Shown here piece by piece: positions 11,300 through 22,860 of a stretch of 64,000 bases of DNA; position 1 is the stretch's first letter, and each line of letters begins with the position of its first letter. The notes under the pieces are model-generated. The model made no database searches, was not told where the DNA came from, and saw nothing but the letters and a program-made list of their open reading frames with translations. Origin of the DNA: Emergomyces orientalis (Eukaryota; Ascomycota; Eurotiomycetes; Onygenales; Ajellomycetaceae); contig MOWL01000089.1 of the NCBI GenBank assembly GCA_002110485.1, positions 806,001-870,000 of the forward strand, read 5' to 3'. Position numbers and translations under genes: made by a program.

Positions 11300-11831
11300 A
11301 AGGCGGCTGCTTGATTTAAAATTCGATGAAAATCGGTTTTTGAATTCTCCGTTTTTATTACTGTCATACTTTATTTTACTTGCCTTTTTTCTTTTTCTTT
11401 CTAATTTTCTGGTTTATAAATATTTTATTTTGCATACAGGGAGTATTAAATCGGGTTGACAAATATTATTTTATGTACACTAACTGACTACTGGCTTATA
11501 TATAAAGCAATTGAACATCTTGTTTATGGAAGATTTCATATTCACTTTAACAGGCAAAATCTCCCGCCTCTACCTAACCCTATTTTGTTGAATGGTGCGG
11601 GTAAAAGGCGAAGTGCACAAAAGGTGAAAAAAGAGGAAAAACAGAAAACCACCTCTATATGTACATATATAATAATCGTTAACAGTCATTGGATACTAAT
11701 GTACGCCATGTTACGGACAATATCCAAAAAAGGAAGTCAAAATAAAATAGAGAAACTGTTTAAAAGAACGGCTAACAAATTCTAACGTTTCTCTTAGTCA
11801 TTGCCTCGTCTCCTGCCATTTGACCCAAATT
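11300..11831. other. Convergent 3' intergenic region (uL13m / urate oxidase)
   Basis: This 532-bp AT-rich spacer between two stop codons should carry both 3' UTRs. A 109-codon frame at 11456-11785 has no recognisable content. I see nothing else. Confidence 0.5.
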
Positions 11832-12947
11832 CTATAACTTCGGCGTTTCCCGACGGTCCCCTCCGGCCCGGCCCACTGTGCACTTAATGAGACCATTCGG
11901 CCCCGACTGCGGCGCGTAGACTTCCGCATCCTCACCCGTGTTTTTCAGGCCCTTGTGCCAGCTCATGTCTAGAAAACGATGTTAGCGAACTGATACAAAT
12001 ATCCAGAAGAAAAAAAAAAAAAAAGTCAAAAGACAAAGAAACCCACCCATCTCAAAATAATGCTTATTCGGCAAGGAATACTCCACACTCCTCAACAACG
12101 GCTGCACCGCCAATATCTGCTCCGCCATCTTATACATGGAATTCTGCACGCTGGCACTATTATCCTGCGCAAAGGTGCGCAACGTGATTTCCCGCGCGGC
12201 GTTCCAGGTTTCGTCGAATTTGGGGATTTCACGCTTCACGGCGTCCACGGAGGCGAAGGGGCACCATGTCCAGCTCGCGTCGACGTCTGTGCTGAGGACC
12301 CGGTCCCAGGTTTCGGGGAGGGTGGTGTATTCGTCGCGGATGAAGTTGTGGAATTGGGAGTTTGTGGATTTTAGGACGGAGAGGTTGGAGATGGAGGAGG
12401 TGAGGGTTATGCTGGCGGCGGGGGAGTTGTTGCTGCTACCATCCGTGACGATGGCGGAGACGTTGCGGGTTTCCGTACTGTCACGGAAGAATGAGTGTGG
12501 ATGTGGTTGTCCGTCGATGGTCATGCGGGTCCAGCGGTGGGTGATGATGTTGACGTGGGCGGTGTGGATGTGGGAGTACGTATTGGTGAAGTGGGAGCCG
12601 AGGATGGAGGCGAAGAGTTCCGGCGGGGTGATCGGGTGTAATTTGGCCATGATGTAGATTGTGTTTTTCATGGTGTCTGTGGCTACGACGACGCTGTTGT
12701 CGGCTTTTGTGTAGCTGTTACAAAAAAGGTGGGGGGGGGAGGGGGGATTATGTTAGCAGCTGGTCTAATTTCGCATCTGGAGCAGAGATGGAAAAGCAAA
12801 AGCTTACGAAGTCTCGATATCCCCCTCGAGCAGGACGCATACTGTCATCTCGACGACGGTGTGGACACCTGTCTCATGGTTGCGATGTACCTTGTAGACG
12901 CGGACATTGTCCTTGCCGTAGCGTGCAGCAGCCAATCGTGAGGTCAT
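11832..12947 (-). CDS. uaZ: Urate oxidase (uricase)
   Basis: Uricase converts urate and O2 to 5-hydroxyisourate and H2O2 in purine catabolism, normally inside peroxisomes. Three exons, complement(11832..11968, 12047..12714, 12808..12947), give 314 aa; the family is about 300. The first exon gives RLAAARYGKDNVRVYKVHR, with the lysine of the catalytic Lys-Thr-His set expected in this segment, and EMTVCVLLEGDIETSYTKAD. The second gives VVVATDTMKNTIYIMAK, the conserved Thr-Asp substrate-gating motif, and later the STNSQFHNFIRDEYTTLPET block containing the urate-binding Gln/Phe/Arg region. The protein ends ETPKL, a non-canonical PTS1-like tripeptide (PKL rather than SKL/AKL). A 17-nt poly(A) run lies two bases upstream of the ATG in the transcript sense. 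The gene symbol follows Aspergillus usage. Confidence 0.95.
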
Positions 12948-13465
12948 TGTTTTTTTTTTTTTTTTTCTTGGTTTTTTATCTTATTTGTTTCGATTTGAGT
13001 TTGACGAGGGGAAATCAGATCCACGGCAGCGGACTATGAGAAAAGGATGAAAAGAAAGAGAGATGTATGTATGCTGGATACAGTCAGTTTGACAAAATAT
13101 CTGTGCCAGGATATACAACGAGCGTAGAGCAGGCCGGGGGGGTTGAAAGATGATGCAGCGTAAAAGGAAGAAGAAGTAGAACCTTGGAAAAGGCTCCAGG
13201 AGCTGGAAAGGTAACTCAGCAGCCGGAAGTTAAGTTGAAATTTAAAAACTGCTAATTAACGAAGCTTCCTGCAAAGCCGTAGTTGAAAGATCGGAGATGA
13301 TATACAAAATGGGGGGCAGCAGCAGCTATTTATTAAATCAATAAAATACACAAATATAAGTTTTTATTGTCCGAAGAGCGAGCGGAGCCACCCGTTTTAT
13401 ATAAGAGTTAAACCGCAAACAATTGAGAGCCGCCCGGGTAGAGAGGAAACGGGGAATACTCTGTA

Positions 13466-13495
13466 ATTATAATAATAATAATAATAATAATAATC
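13466..13495. repeat. (ATA)n trinucleotide microsatellite
   Basis: About nine consecutive AAT/ATA units occur in intergenic DNA upstream of the uricase gene. It is a simple repeat with no coding context. Confidence 0.8.
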
Positions 13496-14422
13496 CAACA
13501 GTCCGGCACTTATGATCCGGAAGATGGGGAAATGCAGGATGCCGGACGAAGCATGGAGCTATGACCTCAGCCCGGAGCTCAGCGAGACCTTAAAAAACTG
13601 AAACTACGCAGGTATTTAGGTGGCTTGATTGACCTTTGAGACATAAATTAGTTCCTGTACCACTGTCAGCTTAGACACAGCTGGTTTTTTAATCTTCTCC
13701 AGAGCTGGCAATTGTTGGAGGCTCCCCAAGCAGCTCACAATGCGGATGGGATGGGATGCAAGCCAGTAAATATGTACTAATTCAATATGATTGGGGTGGT
13801 GCTGCAGCAGAATCCCGTGTGTGGCGGCGTTTTGAAAAGAAAGCGGAACTTTTTTGGTAAATATCGTTGCATCGGCCAGCGCCGACAGCCGGGAGAGTTG
13901 GTTATTTTTCATGGAGTTTAGAGAGTTTTGGTTGTTCGGCAGCGGGTAGTTAACTGGACTGGGCGAGGCGGTTGTTTAATACTAATAATAATTAATGCTT
14001 AAGTCCCGAGCGATGTTCAGAGCTAGAGCTAGAATGAATTTGAGGCGAAGGTGGAGGAGGCAGACCGTTGATCTGTCCAATAAACAAGCAAAAGCCGAAT
14101 CAAATGTTGGATGGCGCTTCATGGATCTACGCAGTACAGGCAACGGAGGAGAGCTGTTTAGGTACGAGGTAAATGAAATATAGGCTTGGAATATTGCTCA
14201 ATCATTTATTTGGCGGTGGGTATATCATATCAAATAGAGTAAAATATATGAAAATGTAGTAATTAGTTATGTTTGGAGGAGGGCTCTGAGTAGAGAGGTT
14301 AGTCGTTTCACACATGAATCAAAGTATATATTTACTATTTACGCTCCATAACTGGGTATAAAAGCTAAAAAATAATATGCCCTATTATACTGCCTAGATA
14401 TAACTATCACTGGGACAATCTG

Positions 14423-14447
14423 CCCCCCCCCCCCCCCCCCCCCCCCC
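14423..14447. repeat. 25-nt homopolymeric C tract
   Basis: An uninterrupted run of 25 C, followed by ACC, lies in the uricase-AVO3 intergenic region. The complementary strand is a G run able to form a G-quadruplex. The length may be an assembly approximation, since such tracts are difficult to sequence. Confidence 0.9.
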
Positions 14448-15066
14448 ACCTCCATACTACCATATGTATGAGTAGTGAGTTGTTGGCATCAAGTTACATA
14501 GATGTTCTGCACAGCCAGATGAATATTTGTCAATGTTTGAATGACTAGTTACAGTGCCTCCCTAGGGAGTGAGATGCTTGTCTGAGTAAATAAACAATAT
14601 TTGGATCTAGCAAATATGCACTTTGGTTTGAAACAAAGTAAACTAGTCAGTAGTACGTACTGTAGAGCAAAAAGTATTATTCCCATCAGCTCTCCAGTTA
14701 TCAGAATGAAAAAAAGTTCCCATCTCTTGTATGATTAAATATAGATAGAGTTGTTATTTACAGGTTCGGGTCCTAGTTAATTGGGGAATTGAACAGTTTC
14801 TTCTCAGGGTAGATTCTTGTCAACTTCCCCAATATACTAGTATATGTATATTTCTGGCTGCCTCCTCCTTTCCCCTCTACCGTCGCTAAAGTAGTAAGTC
14901 CCAAAATTCTCAGTGTCGAATAATCACCATCATATATGTTTAAATAATAAAATATCACCTCTCGTCTTTTCTCGTTTCCTGCCTGCTGAATTGGAGAGTT
15001 TATTCTATCTGATAAAGTTGGTACATAGTGTAACTGCTGCAGTCTCTGATAAGATAAGGTCCTGTC

Positions 15067-15094
15067 CACGTGATATATGCCCTTCTACCACGTG
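15067..15094 (+). promoter_or_regulatory. Paired CACGTG E-boxes upstream of AVO3
   Basis: Two perfect CACGTG palindromes start 22 bp apart (15067-15072 and 15089-15094), close to two helical turns, about 450 bp before the AVO3 start codon. bHLH factors bind such sites in fungi; which one acts here is unknown. Confidence 0.45.
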
Positions 15095-15544
15095 ACTCTC
15101 TGCCTGATCCAGAGACATTTCATTCTCCAAGTCTCGACGGACACAAGGATACATACAGGCTGATATTCCTGCTTTGCAACCTTATTTCTCGATTATTATC
15201 GCAATTCTGAGTTGCTGGGCCCCTGCGCCCTGGATTTCGCACAGCTTTAGAGGGGTATTCGTGACCTGCCATTGGATGATGCTAGCTTGGGGAGTCCCCT
15301 CGACCACCGCCTGATCTCGACATCTGCGCTCACCCACTCCCCTTCCCGTCGCGCCGTTCTATTGAACACTTGACCCCTATATCATTTACTGCAGTTATAT
15401 TCTGACGATTATTATTATATCCACTCGACTACCCCCACTCCTACTACTTCTCCTGGCAATTCCAAATGCAACGTTATACCTCCTGTGTTTCTCAAGGGAG
15501 ATCCGGGGAACCAGTAGGCTGCTGCTCCCGCTAGATGGAGACCC

Positions 15545-18500
15545 ATGGCGTCAAAATATGATCTGGCTTCCTCTGCGACGCCAACCCAGCACCGTGTGCT
15601 GAATGACGGTACTTCGTTCTCAAGCCAGGAGGATGCCTCCACTGATGGAAGCTGGCACGATGCCGCTTCCAAATCCTCAAGAAATGGCAACAACAAGCCT
15701 GCCTCCGTGACCAGCAACAGCAACTGCACTGGCACCAGCAATAACATTAACAACATCAACAACTTTGGGCCGCGCGGCGCCTCTCTCGCCCCCTCTGGAG
15801 CTCCGCCGGGCAGTTTCAGCTCTGATTTAAAAAGTGTCAGCACGATACGCGGTACTACTACTACTACATCTACGTCTACGTCTACGTCTTCTTCACGCCC
15901 GGAACTCCCCTTTGCCTCCCGCATCAATACTCTCGATGGAGTTGACCTCCCCTCTCGTGCGGAGCAGCGCCAAGCAGTGCTTCGCGGCAAGATCGCAAAG
16001 GAGTTGAAGATTAAAAGCGGGACGGAAAATATGCTGGAGGCGCTGTTGGCGAAGAATCTTAAGCAGACTAAGGAGCAACGATTGAGGGTTGAGTCTGAAC
16101 TTAGCTCGTCGAATATGAAAATCGCGCAGCTGAAGCATGAACTCGAGGAGGAGGTATTACGCGCCCAGGCTCAAACGTCGCCTCCCACTGGCCGTTTATC
16201 AGCGTTATTACGTGGAAGTCCACTGCGATCACCTTCGAGGGCGTCACAAGGGGGTCCGGACGATGGGATGGAGAATGGCGATGCGGAGACTGAATCGCCA
16301 ACTTATGTCCTTGCAGAGACTCTGCAGGAGCTAGAGACTACGGACATGCCGTCAGATTACTATGTGGAACGAGCAAATAGTCTCGTGGAACTGTTTAAGC
16401 GGCATCCAACTTTGAAATATGATTTGGCTTGGCATGTTTTTGGCTTGCGGGTTCAGGTAATGCTGCTTAGCGATAGTAGGGACGTCGTTGCTGCCGGATA
16501 CCGACTGACACGATATGCAATTGCCGATCGCCGGTCCATACAAATCATCAGATCGTTACATACGGATGAATTGGTGATGTTGTCGCTTGCGAAGGAAACT
16601 AAAGCGACCATGGAACGTGAACAGGCGCTGAAGTTCGTCAGGGCCTTTCTTGATGTTAAAGATGGCGTTCGAGAAATGTCGCGTGGGGTAGTTAGGACGC
16701 TTGTGTCCATTGCCGAACATCGCGAGGATCGTCTGAGAAATATCTGCGTCATGACTCTCGCAGAGATCCTGGTCAAGGATCCTGGTCTTCTCTTTTCTGC
16801 AGGTGGGATTGGTATTTTGAATGATGCCCTTGGAGAGGGACTTTTTGGCGCTTCGGAGAGTCTGGCGGCAGGCTTTATACACATTCTAGACACTCCCCGC
16901 AGCAGGAAGTATCTTCGAGCCGGCTGTGAACTGGAAGGAGTTTTCTCTGCCTTTACGGACCCATTGGGGGACAACAATCGCCATGCAAGACTAAAATCAT
17001 CAGCTAAAGCCATTTCTTCCATGCTCAAAACCTGGCCTGGGTTACTCACGCTATTGCATAACAAAGCAAAACCCCTTCAATCGTTACTGGATTCTTTACA
17101 ATATCCCGAGCCCCTGGCAAGAGATCTAATTCTAGAACTTCTCTTTGACGCTCTCCGTATCAAACCTCCGTCATGGTCATCCTCGTTCCTTGCCGGCCGT
17201 AGGCTTACTACGTATGGCAGAGTCACTAATCTCAGATCGGAACCTGATACTAAACAATTGCGTGCCTTCTACGAGCATGAAAATAATAATTTTGACCTTA
17301 CGACTCACTTCTCCGCCCTGGTACTCGCTGTGCTGATTGAAGCAGGACTGATTACGGTATTAGTTCTACTAAAATATTTTATAAGTTTATATTTTTACCA
17401 ATTTTGATACTGATACGTCTTCCAGGCTCTGTCGAACCTAATAGAAGACGAACCCGACCTATCCCTGAAGAGAAAAGGCACACTGTTGCTAACAGAGGTA
17501 TTGAAGCTGGCCCATCATTCACTGCCGCAAGCTATCAGCGCCAAACTTCAGGTTCTCCCACAACTGCTTCCGTCCTTTAACCTACGGGACGCCGAGAACC
17601 AGCATGTGTCGACATCGACCGTTTACCAAATGGAGAGCATTAACCGTACCCTGACCCGGTCTGATGGGATGCACTCTTCACCTGGCAAATATACAGTGCA
17701 CGCTGATATATCTGCTTCGCTGTTGACCACCGAACAAGGGAAAACCAAACTAAGCGCCAGTATGGATGAGGCGCAATTCCGCACCGCCATTCTAGACACC
17801 CATGTCCTAAGTTCCGTGAACTTCATGAAGTGGAAATGGGACTTGATTCACAATATTATCGAGGGCCCCCTGACAAACCCCAAACGCCTGGATGAAGCGA
17901 TTCGAGGTTCCAAATTCATGAAGCGTTTGATGGGGTTCTATCGGCCGTTTAAGTCTAGGTTTTCTATGATTAGAAATACGAAGCCAAATCAACGATACGT
18001 CCGGACGGGCTGTGCGCTGATGCGCACCCTCCTGCAAACACCCGAGGGAACGAAGTACCTAGCGGAAAATAAACTACTGCGGCAGATTGCTGAGTGTCTC
18101 GCTCAAGTCGACCGCATGAGTGGCCTCACATCGTCATCACCGGTGTTTTCCAGGAACAATATGAGCGAAACGTTGAGTGGGGGATATTTTGCGTTACTGG
18201 GCATATTAAGTAGCGAGCCAAGCGGGCTGCACATGATGGAGAGGTGGCATATGCATAATATGTTCTACCATATAATAGAATTAAAGGATCGGAATGATCT
18301 CATCCAAACGTTGCTGGGGAACATGGATTTTTCCCTCGAGAGCCATCTGCGGATCATCATTTCCAAAGCCCTAACAACGGGTTCGAAGGATATTCGCATT
18401 TTCGCAACCAAGTTACTGCGAAAATATGTCGTAGGTGGCGTTTCATTCCCGACCCCGATGGCGGGTATGGGGAATGGGGAATGGGTTGTTAAACTGCTTG

Positions 18501-19908
18501 TCACACAGCTATACGACCCGGACGTCGTCGTTTGTCAAGTTGCTGTCAAGATACTCGAGGAGGCTTGCAACCAACGCAGCTGTCTCGAGTACGTCGTCAA
18601 ATGTCGCCCATCGCTAGACCACTTAGGAGAAATCGGCGCGCCCCTGCTTCTTCGATTCCTCTCAACCTCAGTTGGATATCACTACCTAGACGGCCTGGAT
18701 TATATCACGCAGGAAATGGACGACTGGTTCCTCGGCCGTAACGATGCCTATGTGGGTCTTGTCGAGGCATCGCTGACGCGGGCATATGTTGATCAACCAC
18801 GCCGGAATAGCTTCGCCTTTGACGACATCGTTGATATGCAGGATATCGGCCTCGTGCCACCCCATTTCTATCGAGAGCTGGCACGCACGCACGAGGGTTG
18901 TAAGCTGCTGGAACAGTCTGGCCATTTCAACGAGTTTGCACATACGATTCGGGACCTTAATCTGAACGAGGAGGACCCGGAGATCTTGCTTAAGGTTAAG
19001 GGGTGTCTGTGGGCTGTGGGGAATGTGGGGTCGATGGACCTTAGCGCGCCGTTTCTGGAGGAGACGGAGATTGTCGGGTCGATTGTGAAGATTGCAGAGA
19101 ATGCGGGGGTGATGACGATGAGGGGGACGGCGTTTTTTGTCCTGGGGCTTATATCTAGGAGTCAGCATGGGATGGAGATGCTTACGGAGGCTGGGTGGGA
19201 TGCGGCTGTGGATCAGAAGGGGCATTCGCTCGGCTCGTGTATACCTGTCGAGTTGAGTAAACTTTATTCGGTATGTTCCTTCTCCCTTTTTCAATTATTT
19301 ATTTGTGTTGGTGTTTTATTTCGACCTGTAAGAATCGAAAATACCTAACCACTTTGAACCGATAGGTTTCATTTCCCGCGTATAAACCAAATGCCGACGA
19401 AGAACGTGCAGAGAAAGAAAGGTTCAAAGCGGCTGCTGCGGATTCTGACCCCGTCCGCCAGAAGATCCTGAATCTGATAATCGACATGGGCAATACGGTG
19501 TTGTCGAAGAGGGCAGCGTCGGATCTTCACAGGTAAGCAAAATATCCCAGCCAGCCTCTAGGTCGAAGTTTAATTCAAACTCAAATTTAACCAAACAAAA
19601 TTGCCCTTTAAAACAGCCTCAAAACCAAAAAACCCGAATACTTCCGCCAAATCTCCCTTTTCCAAAAGACCCTTATCCTCCTTGAAAGCCATCATTTCCG
19701 CCTGCCCGCACGCCGCTTCGCTCTCGATCTCTTTGAGAAAACTGTCTTGAGACGTGTTGTGTGCGGAGACGGAGACGGGGCCGATCTTGGCATCGACATT
19801 GACGCTGAGGTCGATGTTGACGGCGACGCTGATGTTGATGTTGATGTTGATCATGACGATGTTTCCGATTCGGATCTTCATGTTGACACGTCGATCGGGG
19901 CTAATTGA
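15545..19908 (+). CDS. TSC11: TORC2 subunit AVO3/Tsc11 (Rictor homologue, Ste16/pianissimo family)
   Basis: Rictor-type subunits scaffold TOR complex 2, which phosphorylates AGC kinases and controls actin, sphingolipids and wall integrity. Four exons, join(15545..17356, 17426..19270, 19366..19532, 19617..19908), give about 1371 aa. Residues 1-130 are Ser/Thr/Asn-rich and disordered. Residues about 135-205 form an HR1-like coiled coil (SRAEQRQAVLRGKIAKELKI onward). The Rictor N-terminal helical region spans about 265-600 (ETLQELETTDMPSDYYVERA). RICTOR middle begins near 737 (FMKWKWDLIHNIIEGPLTNP), the RasGEF_N-like segment covers about 855-940, and the Rictor_V domain about 1080-1195 (GCLWAVGNVGS, RGTAFFVLGLISRS). 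The C-terminus has an unusual Asp/Val repeat tail (about 1320-1360). All junctions are in phase. Paired E-boxes lie upstream. Confidence 0.94.
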
Positions 19909-21180
19909 TTAAACTTTTAAGTTAAACAGTTATTTACGACAAATCTTATTAGATGATATGGATTTCGATGATAGCGGGAGGTTTTGCTTCTTTGCATGCG
20001 ATGCGGCGCGGAACGGAATTCGCCAAACAAATTTAAACCCATCTTTTTGCGCGCGCCTTTTGTCATTCTCGCTGGCCTCCGTCTCCGCCATTTTGTTGAC
20101 AATGTGATGAATGTAGTTTTTGCCCTCTTCCCCCCAAATCCTATCCTTCTACTGGCTGGGTTAACGTTTTTCATCTGATTCCCCTTCATTTTAACCCGCA
20201 TCAGCATATTCTCGATTTTGTAACATTTTGTAACCTGTTTTTTTCCTTTCAAGTGATTTACTCTAGCGAAGAAACGGGGGAGTTTTTGGTTGGCTTTTTT
20301 CTTGCTTGCTTACCTTTTTTTGTTGGGGGGTTTGGTTTTGCGCCCATCTTTTGTGACGGTGGTCGGATTTGCTTCCTTACCGGTTTGAGACAAAGGAAAA
20401 AAGCAACCTTTGGAATGTTTTAGGTATAAGGATGTGTGGGCGTGGTGACAAATGAACTTTTCTTTTTCTTTTTCTTTTCCCTTTTCGCTTTTTTTTTCTT
20501 CTTCTCCCGTTTCTTTTGGGAAGAATAGCAGCAGATGCAGATCAAAGAACCAATCTTTGTCCCCCATATCCTCAGCTGGCAACGGGCCAATCACAATGGC
20601 AAAGGATTCTCTTCAGAAGCTGCCTCACTGAAATAGCGAGAGGTTCATCATGGGGATTGAAATTTACATCTTGGATTTCTTTTCCATCTATATATATACA
20701 CTTGTTGTGTCATTTTCTCTTTCTGCCTTTGGTTGCTTCCCTTTGGCTGTTGGCGTATGATGGTTTTAGTGTATGATATTTTTGGTCTGTATTCTGATTT
20801 TTCTGATTCCTTATTTTTGTATATGTAGGTAGATATATACCCGCGATAAATGAGTCCAACCTTTGTTTTCATTTGTTTTCATTTTTTTTCTTCATTCTTC
20901 CGATTTAGCATTTGAAGAAATATTTGCATCTTTAGACCGATTGGAGATATGAGGAAGGAGATCGGTTATGATTGAAGGTATGTGGTTTCCCTTTCGACTT
21001 ATATCTACCACCCCTCTTAACAGGCCTTCTTTCCTTGTATTCTCTTCCCTCATATTCCCATCACCTGAAATTATTATTTTGAGCTTCCGCTTTCTAATTC
21101 TTCTTCACCACCTTAGGTTTATCAGAATGGAGTGATAATCCACCAAATGAAACCAGGTGGCGCAAATATGGCTGACTCTG
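19909..21180. other. Pyrimidine-rich intergenic region downstream of AVO3
   Basis: This 1.3-kb region is rich in T and CT runs on the plus strand, most obvious around 20220-20520 (TTTTTCTTG and TTTTC repeats). No coding sequence is supported; frames on the minus strand are lysine-rich mirrors of the T runs. The AVO3 3' UTR must lie at the left. Confidence 0.5.
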
Positions 21181-21189
21181 ATTAAGAAT

Positions 21190-22860
21190 CATATGACGCG
21201 GATCTACCAAATGCTCTCACTGCCTTGGCTCAGCATACCAGACGCTCCAACACAGCGTTCTCTGAGAGTGGTTTGATTCCAATCACGTCGCTAGCTCAGA
21301 GCGAGTTTGAGAGCAGAAATGCGGGAAGAAATGGCAAATTTGATATACGTGCCCTTATACGTTGTATCCAATGTCCGCGATGCTGGCTTCCAATGCGCAT
21401 CCCTATCCGGCTGCCGTGCAGCAACTGGATATGTGGGAAATGCCTTGTGCCGCCGAATGAGCGGTTCAATGGTGTTCCCAGAAAAGTAGGGACCTATAAT
21501 TTTCGGGATAATATTCTGGTTTCATGTCTGTTTTCTGAAGAGGAGTATTTCTTGGACGGAGTGCGGGATGGCGCATGGCTTGAACGATTGCGGGGTGGAT
21601 ATCACTTTACAGACAGCTCTTGAGGATTTTAGCAGGGTGCTCATCGAGTTCGAGATCCTGGAGAATATAGGTCATCGTGTGTCCATTTCCAATCGGTTAG
21701 GACATACCGGGAGCGAAGATGACATTTATGGGCAGGAGACTATTTAAACGGAAGGGCAGTAGGGGTTGATAAGGACGTATCGGCTGGCTGAAAGGGGACT
21801 TTTGCCATACCAAGCTCATATCCGGGTTGAGGGATTGAGTGAAAGGAAAGAGTTTTCAGCTCCATTGAAAAAGAGGGTGTTGAGCCAGCTGCGAAAAACC
21901 ATTGTATCGGAACTGCGTTTCCCCATTTGTTTGTCTGTCATGTTGCATCCGTACATCGCTTCTTGCGGCCACAGAAATTGCCGTACATGCTTTAAACAAC
22001 CCTGGAGAGACGATGATCTGTATCTCGGTTGCCGCAAGCCTCTTTTTCGAAGACCTCTTGGATTGGCGCGTTCCAACACCAAGGTCCAGGGTGTGACAGA
22101 ACAACTGATTCCAAACAAGCTGGCCACAGTGAAGGGGAAGAAATCGTTCCGTTTCTGGGTGGTCAAAGTAAAATTCCAGTTATGGATGGGATCGTTTGTC
22201 CAATACAGGATCTTGTGATGCCAGTGACGCATTTTCAGGATACGCTTGTTATTAAATTTGCCATGGATAATCAATTTAAATATGTTGGCGTATTTAAAAC
22301 TGTCTACACAACGACCATATGCCTCTTTATCATAAAGATGGCACGCTGCTCCGTATCAACGTCCGCTTTGGCTGGCACAATCCCTCTTTGGTGGTCACCG
22401 GTCGGGGCTTAGCGAAAAATCAAAATCACCAGTATCGACATGACGGGCGGGTCCCCGTCGCTACAGTCAAGGCGATTCCGGACATTCCGCCAACGACACA
22501 TGAGGAGAGTGTGCAGCCCATAGAGGGCATTTTTAGGCAACTAATCACCACCACACTTGGGCATAACGACCTCAATATGTTTTCAACGTTGCATCTTCTC
22601 GAGTTAGCGTGGGGCTATTGTAACACCAATACACATGGAGGATTTCCCTGGCCAAGAGATATGTGGGAATTATTGTTCCTCCACCAGGAAATGTTGCAGA
22701 GTTCCCATATTGGGTTACCTGTGTTGTGTCTCTGTCGAGAGAGGAGAAGTATAGACTGCTTAGGCCTAATAATATTCGCCATAGGATGGAGATTGTGGTT
22801 TCTTGGCTCACTAATATCTCGACTCGTCGGTGGTGAGTATGATTCGTATATATTCGTGAG
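21190..22860 (+). pseudogene. Decayed LON-substrate-binding / double-RING protein gene (LONRF-like)
   Basis: Pieces of a fungal LON-RING protein appear in order but in different frames. First comes a RING remnant, CIQCPRCWLP with LPCSNWICGKCLVPP (about 21360-21450). Next, after a frame change near 21575, is DCGVDITLQTALEDF. Then a second RING, MLHPYIASCGHRNCRTCF to CRKPLF (about 21935-22060). Then the LON N-terminal domain as DGTLLRINVRF, HDGRVPVATVKAIPDIPPTT (about 22340-22500), and finally EEKYRLLRPNNIRHRMEIVV (about 22740-22800) in yet another frame. Stops interrupt it (for example near 21630 and 21745). The second RING lacks the usual first cysteine pair spacing (ICLSV instead of CPxC). 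Intact relatives are ubiquitin-ligase or protease-like proteins of unknown substrate. I infer an inactive, ancient copy; a true multi-intron gene is unlikely because stops lie inside conserved blocks. Confidence 0.75.

Larger units (their letters stand above)
12948..15544. other. Large intergenic region between uricase and AVO3
   Basis: About 2.6 kb separates two divergent start codons. Directly visible: the poly-T/poly-A tract next to the uricase ATG, an (ATA)n run at about 13470-13493, a 25-nt poly-C tract at 14423-14447, and two CACGTG E-boxes at 15067-15072 and 15089-15094 near AVO3. The final 400 bp are probably AVO3 leader, being C-rich without long frames. Short frames such as 13616-13912 (minus) show no domain. 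Confidence 0.5.

Noticed and set aside
13616..13912. 98-codon minus-strand frame in the uricase-AVO3 gap
   Set aside because: No recognisable motif and no supporting exon; too short to call.
15415..15990. 191-codon minus-strand frame overlapping AVO3
   Set aside because: It is antisense to the Ser/Thr/Asn-rich AVO3 N-terminus and low in complexity; no homologous features.
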